A stretch of 64,000 nt of DNA from Isoetes taiwanensis (lineage: Eukaryota > Streptophyta > Lycopodiopsida > Isoetales > Isoetaceae), in assembly GCA_021234155.1 (NCBI GenBank), contig JAJEKV010000002.1:33311123-33375122 (forward strand), in the 5' to 3' direction. The notes beneath the pieces are model-generated. The model saw nothing but the letters and a program-made list of their open reading frames with translations, had not been told where the DNA came from and made no database searches. Positions within the stretch are counted from its first letter, which is position 1, and each line of letters begins with the position of its first letter. This document shows positions 32,830 through 43,892 of the stretch, in pieces. A program made the translations under genes and the position numbers.

Positions 32830-33010
32830 TAAAGCTGATTCAGAAATCAACTATGAAGACTCTGTCCATGGATGCATAGACGACGCCCCACTACAATAGT
32901 GGTACCACATGCTTTCAGAATATTCACACAAGAATGAGCTTGTTTGGCTCTATGCTTCTCTGTTGCATTTCTTCAAAATATTCGATGATTATGGATTCAT
33001 CTGCAACAAT
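32830..33010 (-). pseudogene. Pentatricopeptide repeat (PPR) gene fragment inside the Helitron
   Basis: The minus strand reads EYFEEMQQRSIEPNKLILV, and after a one-base shift ILKACGTTIVVGRRLCIHGQ. Plant PLS-class PPR proteins carry 'LF.EMQQ.G.EPN..TFV.ILKACG......G..IH'. Intact members bind organellar RNA. Stops and the frameshift make this non-coding. It has the same orientation as the Helitron, as expected for a captured fragment. Confidence 0.6.
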
Positions 33011-35226
33011 CCAAAGCATTCTTGAAATCGTCTGATCACACACAAAAGAATATGATAGTTGCAGATATGAACTCTTCCATTTTATTGTAAAGATGCAGAT
33101 AGAAACACTTTGGCACCTGATTGAGCAAAATGTTTAAAGGCAGTCCTTTAGTCTAGTATGCACGATACCATAGCCTCCTGTTTGGGACATTCTAGAACAT
33201 ATATGGAGTAACCAATTTCATGTGGATGCTGGCTAGGAACTAATCGTGCATTATTTATAAATGTCTATAGCTCTAGTTCGACCATACTGTATGCCCTTTT
33301 AAGAAAGCATAGTAAAAAGAAAACGTTTACTTGATCAGCAAATTATGATGTCAATGTCATAGAAATCTTTGCATGCAACCCCTTCAGAAGCACAGATTGT
33401 TTGGCAGAAGAATGAACTCGCTGTACTTTAATGCAATCCAACATACCGGAAGAGCAGCCATTAGACATTGAACCCAAAGAAAAGACATTGAACCGGAAGA
33501 GCAACCATATTTGCACAGTCAAGGGGTTCTGGCAACTGAAAAAACCCCAAAATGATCCACCCTGGAAAATTTTGAGCATTCTTCCGTCTTCTCTAAGATG
33601 CAAAATAGAAACACTTTGGCACTTGATTGAGCAAAACGTTTAAAGGCAGTCCTTTAGTCTGGTATGCACGGTACCATAGCCTTCTATGGGACAGTCTAGA
33701 ATATATACAGAGTAACCAAGTTCATGTGGATGCTGGCTAGAAAGAAAACCTTTACTTGATCAGCAAATTATGATGTCAATGTCATAGAAATCTTTGCATG
33801 CAACTCCTTCAAGAGCACAGATTGTTTGGCAGAAGAATGAGTTCATTGTACTTTAATGCAATCCAACATAACGGAAGAGCAGCCATTAGACATTGAACCC
33901 AAAGAAAAGATATTGAACCGGAAGTGCAGCCATGTCTGCACAGTGGAGGGGTTCTGGCAACCGAAAGAAACTCCAGAATGATCCGCCCTGGAAAATTTTG
34001 AGCATTCTTTCGTCTTCTCTATCGTAGCGGCCCTAGAACGATCTTCCCGACAGTAGAAAAAAGGCAAGAAAATCTGGAAACGATGCCACATTGGCATAAT
34101 AAAACTCCATATTTGAAATTTTTGCATGAAAGGGTATGTTTTATGTGCCCCTTCAAGGTTTGATGATGCCACATGGCACAATCTAGGCGTTTGATCGGGC
34201 CAGAAGCATAAACAAACAAATCTGGGTCGTCGATTGGGACGGAGGGACATTGGGACGATCTCGGCCGTCGATCGGGCAGACAGACAGACGCCACGGTTTT
34301 ATAATATAGGAGGATTAGACCCTTAGGGGTCAATAGGAAATAATTTGGGCTAATCTAAAAGGGTTTTTATTAGCTATGCTAATATATTAATGAGTAAATA
34401 ACCTAATTAGCCTAATTAGGTTATTAATTCGTTAAAATCAACCAACAGGTCAGTGCCACCTGGCCCAAATCGATTGGCCAAGGGGGACTTGCCAAGTTTA
34501 GAGGGCAAATTGGGGTCCTACCCCCAATTTTGCCCCAAATCAATTTGGGGAGAGTGGAGGAAGGAGGAGCCACTAGTTGCTTTGACCAGACTTGAAGAAT
34601 GGAAGTCTTTCGTGACAATGGCTCTAGACAAGAGACCGGTTAGTCCCTAGATAGTTTGTGCTTCTGTAACATTTCTTTGATTAGATGGAATGGTTAATTT
34701 CTCTTTTATGGGTTACTATGATAATGATGGATACTTTGATTGTAATTGTGTTCTCTCTTTCTATTCCTCCTGTGTGTTTGGGGGTTAAGGGGAGGGTAGA
34801 GATCTGAAAGCTTCCTAGAAATAGAGATATTTCTAGCTAGAACCCTTAAGACCCAGTAAATGCGGCCTGTGCACAAGAGTCCACTTGCCTGTGGATGCTA
34901 TGATGTGATTCAGCACCAAATAATGAGTATGATGGTGAATCGGGGGTGGCGTCTTGCCTAGCTTGGCTACAGGACTCCTATAGTATGCTAGGCTTATAGT
35001 CGGTCACTGAGTGGGCCAGGTATGGGTTTGACACTCCCTGGGCCGCAGGAAACATGCCTATATGGATGTCCTGGACTCGAAAGGGCGAGGAGAGCTGGCC
35101 TTTGGATTTTGGGGAATAAGCCGGGTACGGATGGGAGGGTCATTGATGTCGAGATATATGATATCGAGATCGCCATCTTGCTACTTGACAGCACTGACAG
35201 CACTCAGCACATAGGTGCTGACTACT

Positions 35227-35484
35227 TGTTGAATCAACACTTCATCAGCACTTACACCAGCCCATCTACTTGCCTTAATTAGCTACGGCATCCACTTGCG
35301 TTAATTAGTTACGGCATAATTAGGAGTGGTTGGTAACGGGAGCAGTTATTATTTAGTGCCCCTTTTATATCTTGTATTCATACTTATGTTCAATACAATT
35401 CCATTTTACTTTTGTTTTGGGAGCTTGCACTCTCGGACATTGGTGTGCATCCCCTTCTCTCCCTTTCTTGGTGCAACCTTGACA
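35227..35484 (+). mobile_element. Ty1/copia-type LTR (258 bp)
   Basis: Begins TGTTGAATCAACA and ends ..CTTGACA, directly followed by the primer-binding site. It contains a TATA-like tatatcttgta near 35366 and a pyrimidine-rich end, as short copia LTRs do. The 5' limit is inferred from the TG start. No matching 3' LTR was seen in the window. Confidence 0.6.
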
Positions 35485-35496
35485 TGGTATCAGAGC
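35485..35496 (+). other. Primer-binding site for initiator tRNA-Met (copia)
   Basis: TGGTATCAGAGC is complementary to the 3' end of plant initiator tRNA-Met, the usual primer of copia elements. It abuts the CA end of the LTR and is followed within 40 bp by the gag start. Confidence 0.85.
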
Positions 35497-35534
35497 ACTA
35501 GATGTGCTGAGATTGATTCAAGATCAACACAGTA

Positions 35535-35705
35535 ATGGAAAAGGATGCAAGCTACAACCAGATTACCTTCCCTGGCAGTCTTGAGATTCAAATCTTCGAT
35601 GGCACAGATTTCCAACAATGGAAGAGAAGAATGACTCTCATTCTTAAGGCTGAAGGAGTTTGGGGAATTGTTAGTTGCCAAGAACCAAATTGCATGCCGA
35701 ATTAA
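35535..35705 (+). pseudogene. Copia gag N-terminal fragment (56 codons)
   Basis: ATG at 35535 opens MEKDASYNQITFPGSLEIQI, then FDGTDFQQWKRRMTLILKAE and GVWGIV. This matches the start of plant copia gag ('F.G.NF..WK..M...L...G.W.IV'). A stop occurs at 35703, where the sequence switches to an unrelated block that is duplicated at 35693-35810 and 35887-36010. The rest of gag-pol is absent. Confidence 0.8.
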
Positions 35706-36167
35706 ATTAGCAATCATATTGTCTGCTATGATGGTAACAAATAAATTGCCATATAATATTACAGTTTGCACCATAACTCTGAACACAGTCCTTCCAAGGC
35801 CCATGATTGTAGTTTCTTGTTTCTTGATTCGAAGATCACATTTTTAGATTGTATATTAGACCAAATCTATTAATGTTGTTGTAATTGCATGCCAAATTAA
35901 ATTAGCAATCATATTGTCTGCTATGATGGTAACAAATAAATTGCCATATAATATTACAGTTTGCACCACAACTCTGAACACAGTCCTTCCAAGGCCCATG
36001 ATTGTAGTTGCACACTTTCCACCTATCATACTTTGCAATTGTAATTGCTAAAATAGATATATTTATGATTTCAATTGCTCCACTTCTTCTTACTTCAAAT
36101 AGAGAGTTTACTTCTCTACTACAAACACCTTTACAATGCTGTCTTTTCATCGCTACATATTCTAAAC
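35693..36167. repeat. 120 bp direct duplication interrupting the copia gag
   Basis: The block from ttgcatgcc-aattaaatta to cccatgattgtagtt is present twice, at 35692-35816 and 35887-36011, with two base differences. The spacer (35817-35886) contains ttgattcgaagatcaca and ccaaatctattaatgttgtt, shared with 29415-29465 and 56165-56220. No gene was recognised to 36167. Confidence 0.6.
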
Positions 36168-37205
36168 GAGGTGCACCCTGGACTACCATAGTCGTCGGAT
36201 TCGTCGATCCTACGACCTAGATCGTATGTTGGGTCCTGTGAGCACCTATCGTTTCGCTTATAGTCATTTATGATTGGAGGCGCCTATGATTTCGAAATAT
36301 GAAATACGCTTTCGCCTAAGCTTTTGAGGGAATATCGAACCTCTATACGGCTTTTCCTAAGATTTTAGAATATGAAATACGGGGGCTTGAACCTCTACCA
36401 AAATAACTTAATATCCTAATAGGACTACTTTAACCATTATACCCAATGAGCTAATGTGATTATTTTTCATCTTGAATCTATGTTTTTTCTTATAACAACC
36501 CATTCAATCCTTTTAGGGATATATAGTCTATGGTTCCAGGAATTGTTATTTTTTACATCCATATTAAATCCCCATGGAACCCCTGTTATTTTGCTAAACG
36601 AGGTGCACTCTAGACTACCATAGTCGTCGGATTCGTCGATCCTACGACCTAGATTATATGTTGGATCCTGTGAGCACCTCTCGTTTCGCTTATAGTCATT
36701 TATGATTGGAGGCGCCTATGATTTTGAAATATGAAATACGCTTTCATCTAAGGTTTTGAGGGAATATCGAACCTCTATACGGCTTTGCCTAAGATTTTAG
36801 AATATGAAATATGGGGGCTCGAACCTCTACCAAAATAACTCAATGTTCTAATAGGACTACTTTAACCATAGTCATTTATGATTGGAGGCGGCTATGATTT
36901 TGAAATAAGAAATACGCTTTCGCCTAAGGTTTTGAGGGAATATCGAACCTCTATATGGTTTTGTCTAAGCTTTTAGAATATGAAATACGGGGGCTCAAAC
37001 CTCTACCAAAATAACTCAATGTCCTAACAAAACTACTTTAACCAATATACCCAATGAACTAATGTGATTATTTTTTATCTTGAATCTATGTTTTTTTTAT
37101 AATAACCCCATTCAATCATTTTAGGGATATATAGTCTATGGTTTCAAGAATTGTTATTTTTTACATCCATATCATATCCCCTGGAACCCCCTGTTATTTT
37201 GCTAC
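36168..37205 (-). mobile_element. Tandem array of a tRNA-derived SINE (three units, minus strand)
   Basis: Read on the minus strand, each unit has an RNA polymerase III box A (tagctcattgg) and a box B (ggttcgagccc or a variant), followed by a body with the phrase aggttcgatattccctcaaa and a tail ending near an A-rich stretch. The first unit repeats after about 424 bp; the middle unit has lost box A through a join to the body. A short palindromic joint (aaacgaggtgc ... gcacctctcgttt) separates units. The same family is on the plus strand at 41040-41235, 52416-52640 and 53309-54030. Spacing between box A and box B (about 55 bp) is long for a tRNA. Confidence 0.65.
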
Positions 37206-37206
37206 A

Positions 37207-37455
37207 TATTCACTAATAACTGAGCAAGGCCCTCATATAAGCTGGCCACTGCACTCATCAAATACATTGGCATCCCCATTTTTCACATTAAAGACGCATT
37301 CAATCAAAGTGGGTCTCATGCGATTCCCACTTTATTTTGGAACTCTCTTGCTTCAAACTAAAAGGACGTTCCAATCGTTTTCAACCTCATGAGTCATTGA
37401 CAAGATGAGTTCATTCGTGTTTGATTGAATTCCTTTACGAAGACATTTTGCCTCT
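37207..37455 (-). pseudogene. Second copy of the LINE RT fragment
   Basis: Near-identical to 28107-28350 except for a 14 bp insertion (gggtctcatgcgatt region near 37310) and point changes. It encodes the same degraded RT stretch on the minus strand and directly follows the SINE array. Confidence 0.55.
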
Positions 37456-37739
37456 TTGTCAAGAAAGCAAATACACATCAAAACCCAAGAAAATTGTTTA
37501 GTTAATCAAAATAAAGTGCTAGTCTTGAAAGACTTTATATTTACAAGAAATCTATCGAGGTGGCAAAGGTTGCCGCGAACATTTCTCTTTTCCAAAATCA
37601 TCATAAGGAAATTCTATGTTAATTCGAAAATGGTGTGAAAGAAGTCCAAAAAACCTCCCCAAATTTCCTTCGTGTTCTAAGATTCTTTGATTATAAGGAT
37701 TGTGATTTGTAAAAGGGAGTGATTGGCCACATGACATTT

Positions 37740-38114
37740 CTCAGCCAAATCGTTTAGTTCGTGCAAGATAAGTGTACCTAATTTTCATTTATATATAGCA
37801 TACATTGAAATAAAGTTAGATTTACGAGGATAATTTGGCAAATTAGAAAGAGATAAAATATATTCATGATTTGTCCAGAAACAAGGAATTATACTATGTT
37901 GTAAAGGGCCAATGGGTACCCTAACGAAATATCAAATATGAATATGAAGCCTTCACAAATTAAAAATTATAGTCCTAGGAAATAAAACTTGAGAGATAGG
38001 TCTACAAAAGATATAAAGATGTATTGGGTGCAGTTCTAAAAAAAAATGTAAGGCTAGGTTACGAAATATGTTATGCATAGCAAAACTGTAAGGTTAGATT
38101 ACGAAATGTGTTAA
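37740..38114. repeat. Segment duplicated at 54520-54890 (left of the LINE)
   Basis: From about 37780 the sequence aligns with 54530-54890 (for example ccaatgggtaccctaacgaa in both). Its continuation beyond the LINE, 40362-40680, aligns with 54895-55080. This pairing gives the empty site of the minus-strand LINE. Confidence 0.8.
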
Positions 38115-40361
38115 AGGAAGGAAGGAAGGAAGGAAGTTACTTTTATCGTCCACGGAGACCAATCGGTCTATGGGACCCAATACAAAAACAGCCACAAGCG
38201 GATTCTTGCCTCGATTAAAAACCCCGCCCGAAGAAGGGTTTTCGAGGAAAAAAACGTGGCGACAATCGACCTGCGACAAACCGTAATAATCATATAAAAA
38301 TCTTGAAACATCCCAATATATACAATGGTCATGCACCACCCCCAAGTAGTGCCTAGTCAGTGGACACCGACGGGGGGGCAAAGGTGACCTCGCGAGTCCG
38401 GGCACCTCTGGATGTATGACCCCGTGGCACGCATCTTGACGGTGTGTTCATCGGCAAATGCAAGGGCACGTCCAAATTACTAAGGGAGCGTGTCGGCCCG
38501 AATCGGGAACGCCGGGCAACTCGGAAAGTGTGAGACTCATCCTCAACGGCACCCGTTTGACAAAGACTTGCAGAGCTTTGTCTGGCGGGGCTCCCCAATC
38601 CACCTGCCCGCCTCGATCGCGAAGATGGTGGGCACAATCGCGAATGGAGGCAATGAGCTGCGCTTTTCCGGGCAGTGGGAACGCAGTAGAGGCTGTGGGC
38701 CCCGGGCTAACACGGGGTTGATGTGCTCCTTGTAATGGGCCATTTTGACCTGCTCTAGAGCAATGGGGTCCCGAGCTTGCCAAGGAAACAAGCATCTAGG
38801 TACTCCCCTTGTACATCCACGATCGGCCCGCCCAGCCCAATTTATGCGCATCGTGCTCACCGCACGTTCCATCTGGCGAACCAGTCTCTCTTACCCCTCC
38901 AACAGGCCCTAAGCGGCTTTGCGGACTCATGGCCCACGGTGTAAGCCAGTCGCGGGGCCAGAGCATCACCATAGTAACCACTTTACGAAAATAGGCGATG
39001 TGTCTATCAAGGGCTGCCAGCCCCGGCGGCAAGAATCCGATTTCTGCGGCCGAATCGATGGGGGACCGAAGGTTTCACCCAAGTGCCCGTGCCAAAAATG
39101 CCTTCTGCACCTGCTCCAAGTCATTCCGTGTCGTCAAAGAGGCGGCCAGGGCCCAAACCTCGACCCGTCTGAAGGGCCGGGCTCGACCGGTGCGAGCAGA
39201 TGTGGCCCGATGGCCCCAATCATATAGCTACGCTTTGGCCGTTGTTACGCATTGCATAAAGCGCTTTCCGGTTCCTTGCCACCCATAGCGGATAGACGCC
39301 TCAAAGAGGCGAGGGAGGGGAACTCCACCCCTAGGTACTTGTAGGTGGGCGTGGCGCCCACAGTCATCCCCCGATATGTGAGTCAGGAGGCATGGGGTGA
39401 CGTGAAGAGGATATGAGAACCACCCGGTCTTGGCGGATTGACGCATGTGTCACGTAGCGACAAAATGTGTCTAGGGCATCCGTGAGACGCATATCTTATC
39501 TTGTGGGCCAAGAGCCAACATCGTCGCATAGATGAGTGGCGGATGACACGGTGCAAAAGATGTATGCCATCCCCATGCTCGATAAGCCGGGGCTCTAACC
39601 GATCAATGTAGAGGCCAAAAAAAGTGCGGCGAGAGGGGCAACCCCGCCGGACCCGATACTACTTGGTAAATGCTTGGCCCGGCCGACCGCATCCCGCCAA
39701 AACAACTCTCATACAACCTGTATATGGCATTCTGCACAGGCAGCGGGAGCCCCAGTTGACGCAGTCTAGCCCACAACTTTTCCCGGGGGACCGTATCAAA
39801 AGCCTTTCGCGAAGTCCACAAAGCGGCAATACAAGTCCAAACGGTGATTCCTACTCTTCAATCGATTGCGCAGCGTAAAGATATGGTCAATCGTTGGAGT
39901 GGGGGGTCGAAAAGCCCGCCTTTGTGTGAGGGTTTCGCACATCCGGCCGCCCCCGCCCCGGGTCAATCTGCTGCTTCGAGAATGCCAGCCAACAGTTTGG
40001 CAAATACTGAACTGACCATGATCGTCCGGTAATTGGCCGGACAGTGTGGGTCGCCCGCTTTGTGAATGGGAACAACCCTGCTTGTGGTCCATTGTCGGGG
40101 GAAACCCTCCTGCAATGCTCTGTTGAACAGGGTAGTGAGGACCGGCACAAGCGGCTGCCCTGCCCACTTGAGTAACTCGGCCTGCATACCATCGAGGTCA
40201 GCTGCCTTCCCATTAGCTAGCCGTTGCAGGCCCTCCTCAACATCCTCATCCACGAGAACCAATGGGGGGCCATCCTGTGGGGGTATGGGCGTACGCGTCC
40301 CTGGCGGGTCATAGAGCTGCTGCAAGTACTGTTCCCACTGCCCGGGTGTGAGCCAATGGTG
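38115..40361 (-). mobile_element. 5'-truncated LINE (RT and zinc-finger remnants)
   Basis: Compared with the uninterrupted sequence at 54885-54900 (gttaaagggccaatggtggc), about 2.25 kb is inserted here. On the minus strand the translation gives, in broken frames, GKAADLDGMQAELLKWAGQP, then NYRTIMVSSVFAKLLAGIL (RT fingers), TIDHIFTLR, CRFVDFAKGF, YRLYESCFGG, LAALDRHIAYFRKVV and a decayed C-terminal finger. It ends in a 3' region (cgaaaacccttcttcgggcg, then ccataga-cgattggtctcc) and an unusual (ttcc)n tail at 38115-38134. Many frameshifts make it dead. Same family as 44583-46992. Confidence 0.85.
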
Positions 40362-40717
40362 GCCTATTAAAGGTGCACCTATTTAAATATAAATATGAAC
40401 CTAAAAATTCTAGTCTAAAGAAATAGAACTTGAGGGCACAGGTCTATCTCTACAAAAGATAGGGTGCATTTCTAGCAAATTAAGAGAATATAAAGCAGAC
40501 ATTATCAGTACATTTAGCTTCCCATTGCAAAATGTAGCTACCCTATGAACGAGCAGGTATAGTTGTTTTTGATATTCAAGAAAAGCAAGTACATATCAAA
40601 AACCAAGGACATTGTTTGTTTACTTAATCAAAATAAAGTGCTAGTATGGAAAGACTACATTTATAAACCAAACAAACCGTATATTATGCACAACCTTTAA
40701 TCTTTGAACTTAAAATC

Positions 40718-41000
40718 CCCCTGAAACCCCCTTTGGTTTGGGCGCATATTCACACGGGAGGTCACTCCGGGCATCAAGAGCTGTTGGATGGGCATATTTG
40801 CATGTTATTCCTCAATCTAGACCATAGATAGCAATCCTCGTTTGTGGGGTATAGTTGTACAAGTTTTGGTATACTATATAACGAGGTTTGCAAAATACTA
40901 TAAGGTTTGAGACAATGTATCTAATAATGTTGATTTATTACACATATTATACAATTTTAGGGAATAGAAAAAGGGTTCTCGCTGCCCTACGGGGAAAGCC
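40718..41000. repeat. Diverged copy of the MITE found at 23907-24217
   Basis: Begins ccccctttggtttgggcgca and follows the other copy through gagctgttggatgggcatat, aagttttggtatactatata and ctcgctgccctacgg, where it breaks off; the right inverted repeat is lost. No coding content. Confidence 0.7.
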
Positions 41001-41039
41001 ATTAAATAAAAAAAAAAAAAGGGGGGATTGAAAAAAAAC

Positions 41040-41235
41040 TATAAATATGTAGCAAAATAGCAGGGGGTTCCAGGGGGGATTTGGTATGGATGTAAAACTA
41101 ACAATTCTTGCAACCATAGACTATATATAACTAAAACAATCGAATAAGTTGTATTGAAAAAAAAAGAAAAAAAAAAAGAAATATAGATTCAAGATAAAAA
41201 ATAATCGCATTAGCTCACTGGGTATATCACACTGA
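41040..41235 (+). mobile_element. SINE 3' end joined to a truncated SINE head
   Basis: Contains the SINE-associated boundary (atgtagcaaaatagcagggg), a tail with A-rich runs (41156-41180), then the head phrase aatcgcattagctcactggg (box A), broken off at 41227 before box B. It is followed by a T-rich region. Confidence 0.55.
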
Positions 41236-42320
41236 CCCCAATTTTTGCTCCACAGTTGTTTTTTAGTTGTACGGAAGTGTTGTTTTATGCCAAAAACAAC
41301 ACCAAAATGGCCCCAAAAGTCCACGTGGCCCGTTTATCCGGATTTGCACAAAGAGACAGTGGTTTTTTGGCAAAAACATCCCACTGTGGTTTTTCCGGCA
41401 GCTTTTTGTTTTTTGTCAACGTGTCCTTTTTTTTTCACTATTGTTTTTATCAGTTTTTTTCTACACGTGGTTTTTTTTTGTCACTGTTGTTTTTTTAAGA
41501 AGTCATGCATTATTTTTTTGAAAATTACACACGTAGATTTACGTATTACTACACATGAAGAAATAAAAAAGACATATCTTTTTCTCTTTTTCTATGCGTT
41601 TTGTTTTTTTCCTCTACTTGTAGTTTTTAAAAGTTGTCATTGTTTTCTTAGGGAAAAAGACAGATCTTTTTATCTTTTTCTATGCGTTTTGTTTTTTTCC
41701 TCTACTTGTAGTTTTTAAAAGTTGTCATTGTTTTCTTAGGGAAAGCACGTAGTGTTTAAAGAAATCCACATGTAGCATTTAAAAATAATTGCTATTTCGA
41801 ACATTGTTTTCCTCAATATTATATGTAGCTATTAAAAAGTAGACACGTTATTTCTTAAATTAGTTATTTCCAAGTGTTGTTTTTGCAAGAAAATCAACAT
41901 AAAATATCTATGGACTTTTTTTAAGTTTACAAAAATAACACGTTTGGTTTACACGTCGACATCTTTTTTTAGCCAATCAAATCTTGACACGTGGCACTCA
42001 TTTACACGTGGATATCCTTTTAACTAATCAAATCTTGTCATCTGGCACCGTTTAACAAAAGACATGTTTTTCCTAGTTTTTGGGTAGGTGTTTTTCTAGG
42101 AAAGGACATGTTTTTCCAATGAAATACATGTTGAAAAAGTGTATTGTTATTTTTAGATATTATTTTAATCTAATTATTAAGGATGTGCATAGCTCTTAAA
42201 TAATGGTTGTTTTTTGCGCTAGTGATTTGCATTTATTTAAAGCATTTGGTTAAAGTACAACTTATTGTTGCCATTCTTTTTTTAGAAACAAGATTTTACA
42301 TTCTTGTTTTACAGCCTTTA
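41236..42320. repeat. T-rich degenerate repeat region with a tandem duplication of about 92 bp
   Basis: The block tctttttctatgcgttttgt ... ttgtcattgttttcttaggg occurs at about 41575-41660 and 41668-41748. Elsewhere short words (gtggttttt, tttttgtcaa) recur. A complementary, A-rich relative (ccacagttcctttaacaaaa, ccacacatccta) occupies 51890-52330, also beside a SINE. The Phe-rich open frames here are compositional artefacts. Confidence 0.55.
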
Positions 42321-43156
42321 ATCTTTGCTCGGAGAGAAAATTATACTGGACATCAATGGTACAAAGAAAACAATGATATTTAGAATATATTGCTACAACA
42401 TAGCCAAGCACAAAGGCTAAAAGGAGGAAAATCATAAGCTACCATCCCTTTTGATCAAAAGATCTCACATCTTTTGCAAAACCTGTACTTGCAAATAAAC
42501 AAGGCTTGCAACATCTGTACTATTCTTCAAAAACAGAAGGCCAAGACTGTACTACTATCTTTACAAAAAGAAGGCCGAGATGTGAGCCTTGCAGCTTTGC
42601 TGCTGGCAAGCATTGTCCAATGATCTCTCTCCTCTTGCTAGTAAAAGGCTGCAAACGCAGATAAACCTGTAAATAGTTGTAAATAGTTATTCAGGGAAGC
42701 AAAAGCAAAATATGGAATAAATAAAAAATAGTGGAAAGATATTTTGTTCATCATTCGTCATTGTACCAGAAGAGGTTTTTGTTGTACCATAAGAAGTTTT
42801 GAAAGATCAGATGCAGCCCGTTGCACAACCAAAAGCTTTTGATCTCTGCAATATCAAGGTTTTGCAGGATTGTGTGGTAGCAGAGGATATCTGCTATGAC
42901 AAGAAGAGGCTTGTGGATTATTAGAGCGGCATGAGTAGATGTGTACCAGAGTAGCATGAGTGCTTGAGTAGATGTGTACCAGAGTAGCATGAGTGCTTGA
43001 GTAGATGTGTAGCAGAGTAGCAGAGTAGCATGAGTGCTGAAAAGGTTGTTGGAGATGATCCTGTATCTGGCATGTTGGAGATGATCATTGTATCTGGCAT
43101 ACGAAAATCAATCTCATCTTAGACATCATTGATAAGTTATTAACATGTAATAAAAA
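42321..43156. repeat. Interval with a 33 bp tandem repeat, no gene assigned
   Basis: At 42931-43035 the 33 bp unit (atgagtgcttgagtagatgt, then gtaccagagtagc) occurs three times. Before it, a plus-strand frame (PVAQPKAFDLCNIKVLQDCV and on to DKKRLVD) looks protein-like but was not recognised. The rest is featureless. Confidence 0.4.
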
Positions 43157-43737
43157 ATGCATAAATTCTCACCTGTCAAATTACCTATTCTCATAACAAT
43201 TATGACAGAAAAGAAGTCAAGCATCCAACTCAAAGCGGATCCAACCGATATAGGGAACTCAAGAGAATGGTGCGACTGCGATTTGAAGAAAAAATGTTTG
43301 CTAAGAAGATTGGATCTAAGAGAGCAGGAGGTGCAATCAAGGGCCACTTTGGAGAGAATCGCAAGCAAAAGGGGAGCATACAGAGATGTCACTGCAAGAA
43401 GGCCATACAGATGATGCCGATGTCTTGCAAGGAAAGAAACGACGCTCGGATACTTGGCCTTCCTTCCAATATCTGTATGCCATATCTGTATGCATCAGCC
43501 GACGTTTTCCTCCTTGATATCTGTATGCCATCGGAAGGAAACGACGCCCTCCTTGATATCTGTATGCCATCAGAAGGAAGGAAGGAAACGACGCCCAAGA
43601 GCATGGCAGAGGAGCATGGTCGGGAGGCATGGCGGAGGAGTAGGGCGGAGCCACGCCCGATCGAAAAGCCAAGGAAAAAAAGGAGGGAGATAAAAGCGGC
43701 AAAAATTGGAGGGCACGGATCAAATCTGGCTAGTTAA
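43157..43737 (+). other. Unassigned open frames with a 45 bp tandem repeat
   Basis: Two overlapping frames (43157-43414, 85 codons; 43267-43737, 156 codons) are lysine/arginine-rich. The second includes the repeated phrase ICMPSEGN/ICMPSEGR, produced by a tandem DNA repeat (tccttgatatctgtatgcca) at 43510-43585. No family recognised. A repeat-derived chance frame is the most likely explanation; a fragment of a basic nuclear protein is possible. Confidence 0.25.
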
Positions 43738-43892
43738 TCTCAGCCGTTAATATGGGCCAATAGGATCCAATGTCTTGGATCATAATCTTAGCCACTCATC
43801 TCGCGGTTGGATGTGATATAGATTTATAATGCCTATTTTTTTTAAACTTCACAAATGACAACGTTGAGGCTTTCTAGGTTTAAATCATATGG

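Larger units (their letters stand above)
29536..34314 (-). mobile_element. Non-autonomous Helitron, 4779 bp, exact ends
   Basis: Read on the minus strand, the element begins TCCTCCTATATTATAAAACC at 34314 and ends CTAG at 29536. Nine to ten bases before the CTAG is a strong hairpin (tgcccacc, gaa, ggtgggca; 29546-29564). It is flanked by host A on the 5' side and T on the 3' side, with no target duplication. All these are hallmarks of Helitrons. The second LTR copy (56280/56281) is the empty site: it reads atataa then ttagaccc with no gap. No Rep or helicase coding region was found inside, so it must have moved with help from elsewhere. It contains three related direct repeats (30128-30490, 33048-33440, 33600-33870) and a PPR gene fragment. 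Confidence 0.9.
29473..35170. mobile_element. Gypsy-type LTR copy, split by a Helitron, 3' truncated
   Basis: 29473-29535 and 34315 to about 35170 correspond to 56226 onward in the second LTR copy, including the phrases tggcccaaatcgattggcca and gacactccctgg. The copy stops near 35170, so its 3' end and primer site are missing. A 4.8 kb Helitron lies inside it. Confidence 0.75.

Noticed and set aside
35902-36189. Minus-strand text GPWKDCVQSCGANC resembling a thrombospondin type-1 repeat
   Set aside because: Very short, not expected in plants, lies in duplicated non-coding sequence overlapping the copia debris, and the duplicate does not keep the frame.
38353-39288. Several Arg/Gly/Pro-rich plus-strand frames
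   Set aside because: They are antisense shadows of the minus-strand LINE reverse transcriptase region.
41245-41718. Phe/Val-rich frame of 157 codons resembling membrane segments
   Set aside because: It follows from the T-rich base composition and a tandem duplication of about 92 bp; three overlapping frames look alike.
42931-43035. Direct repeats that could suggest a CRISPR array
   Set aside because: The 33 bp units are contiguous with no unique spacers, in a plant nuclear context; a plain tandem repeat.
43267-43737. 156-codon basic frame as a real gene
   Set aside because: Part of it is a tandem DNA repeat, no family was recognised, and another frame overlaps it; kept only as an unassigned open frame with low confidence.
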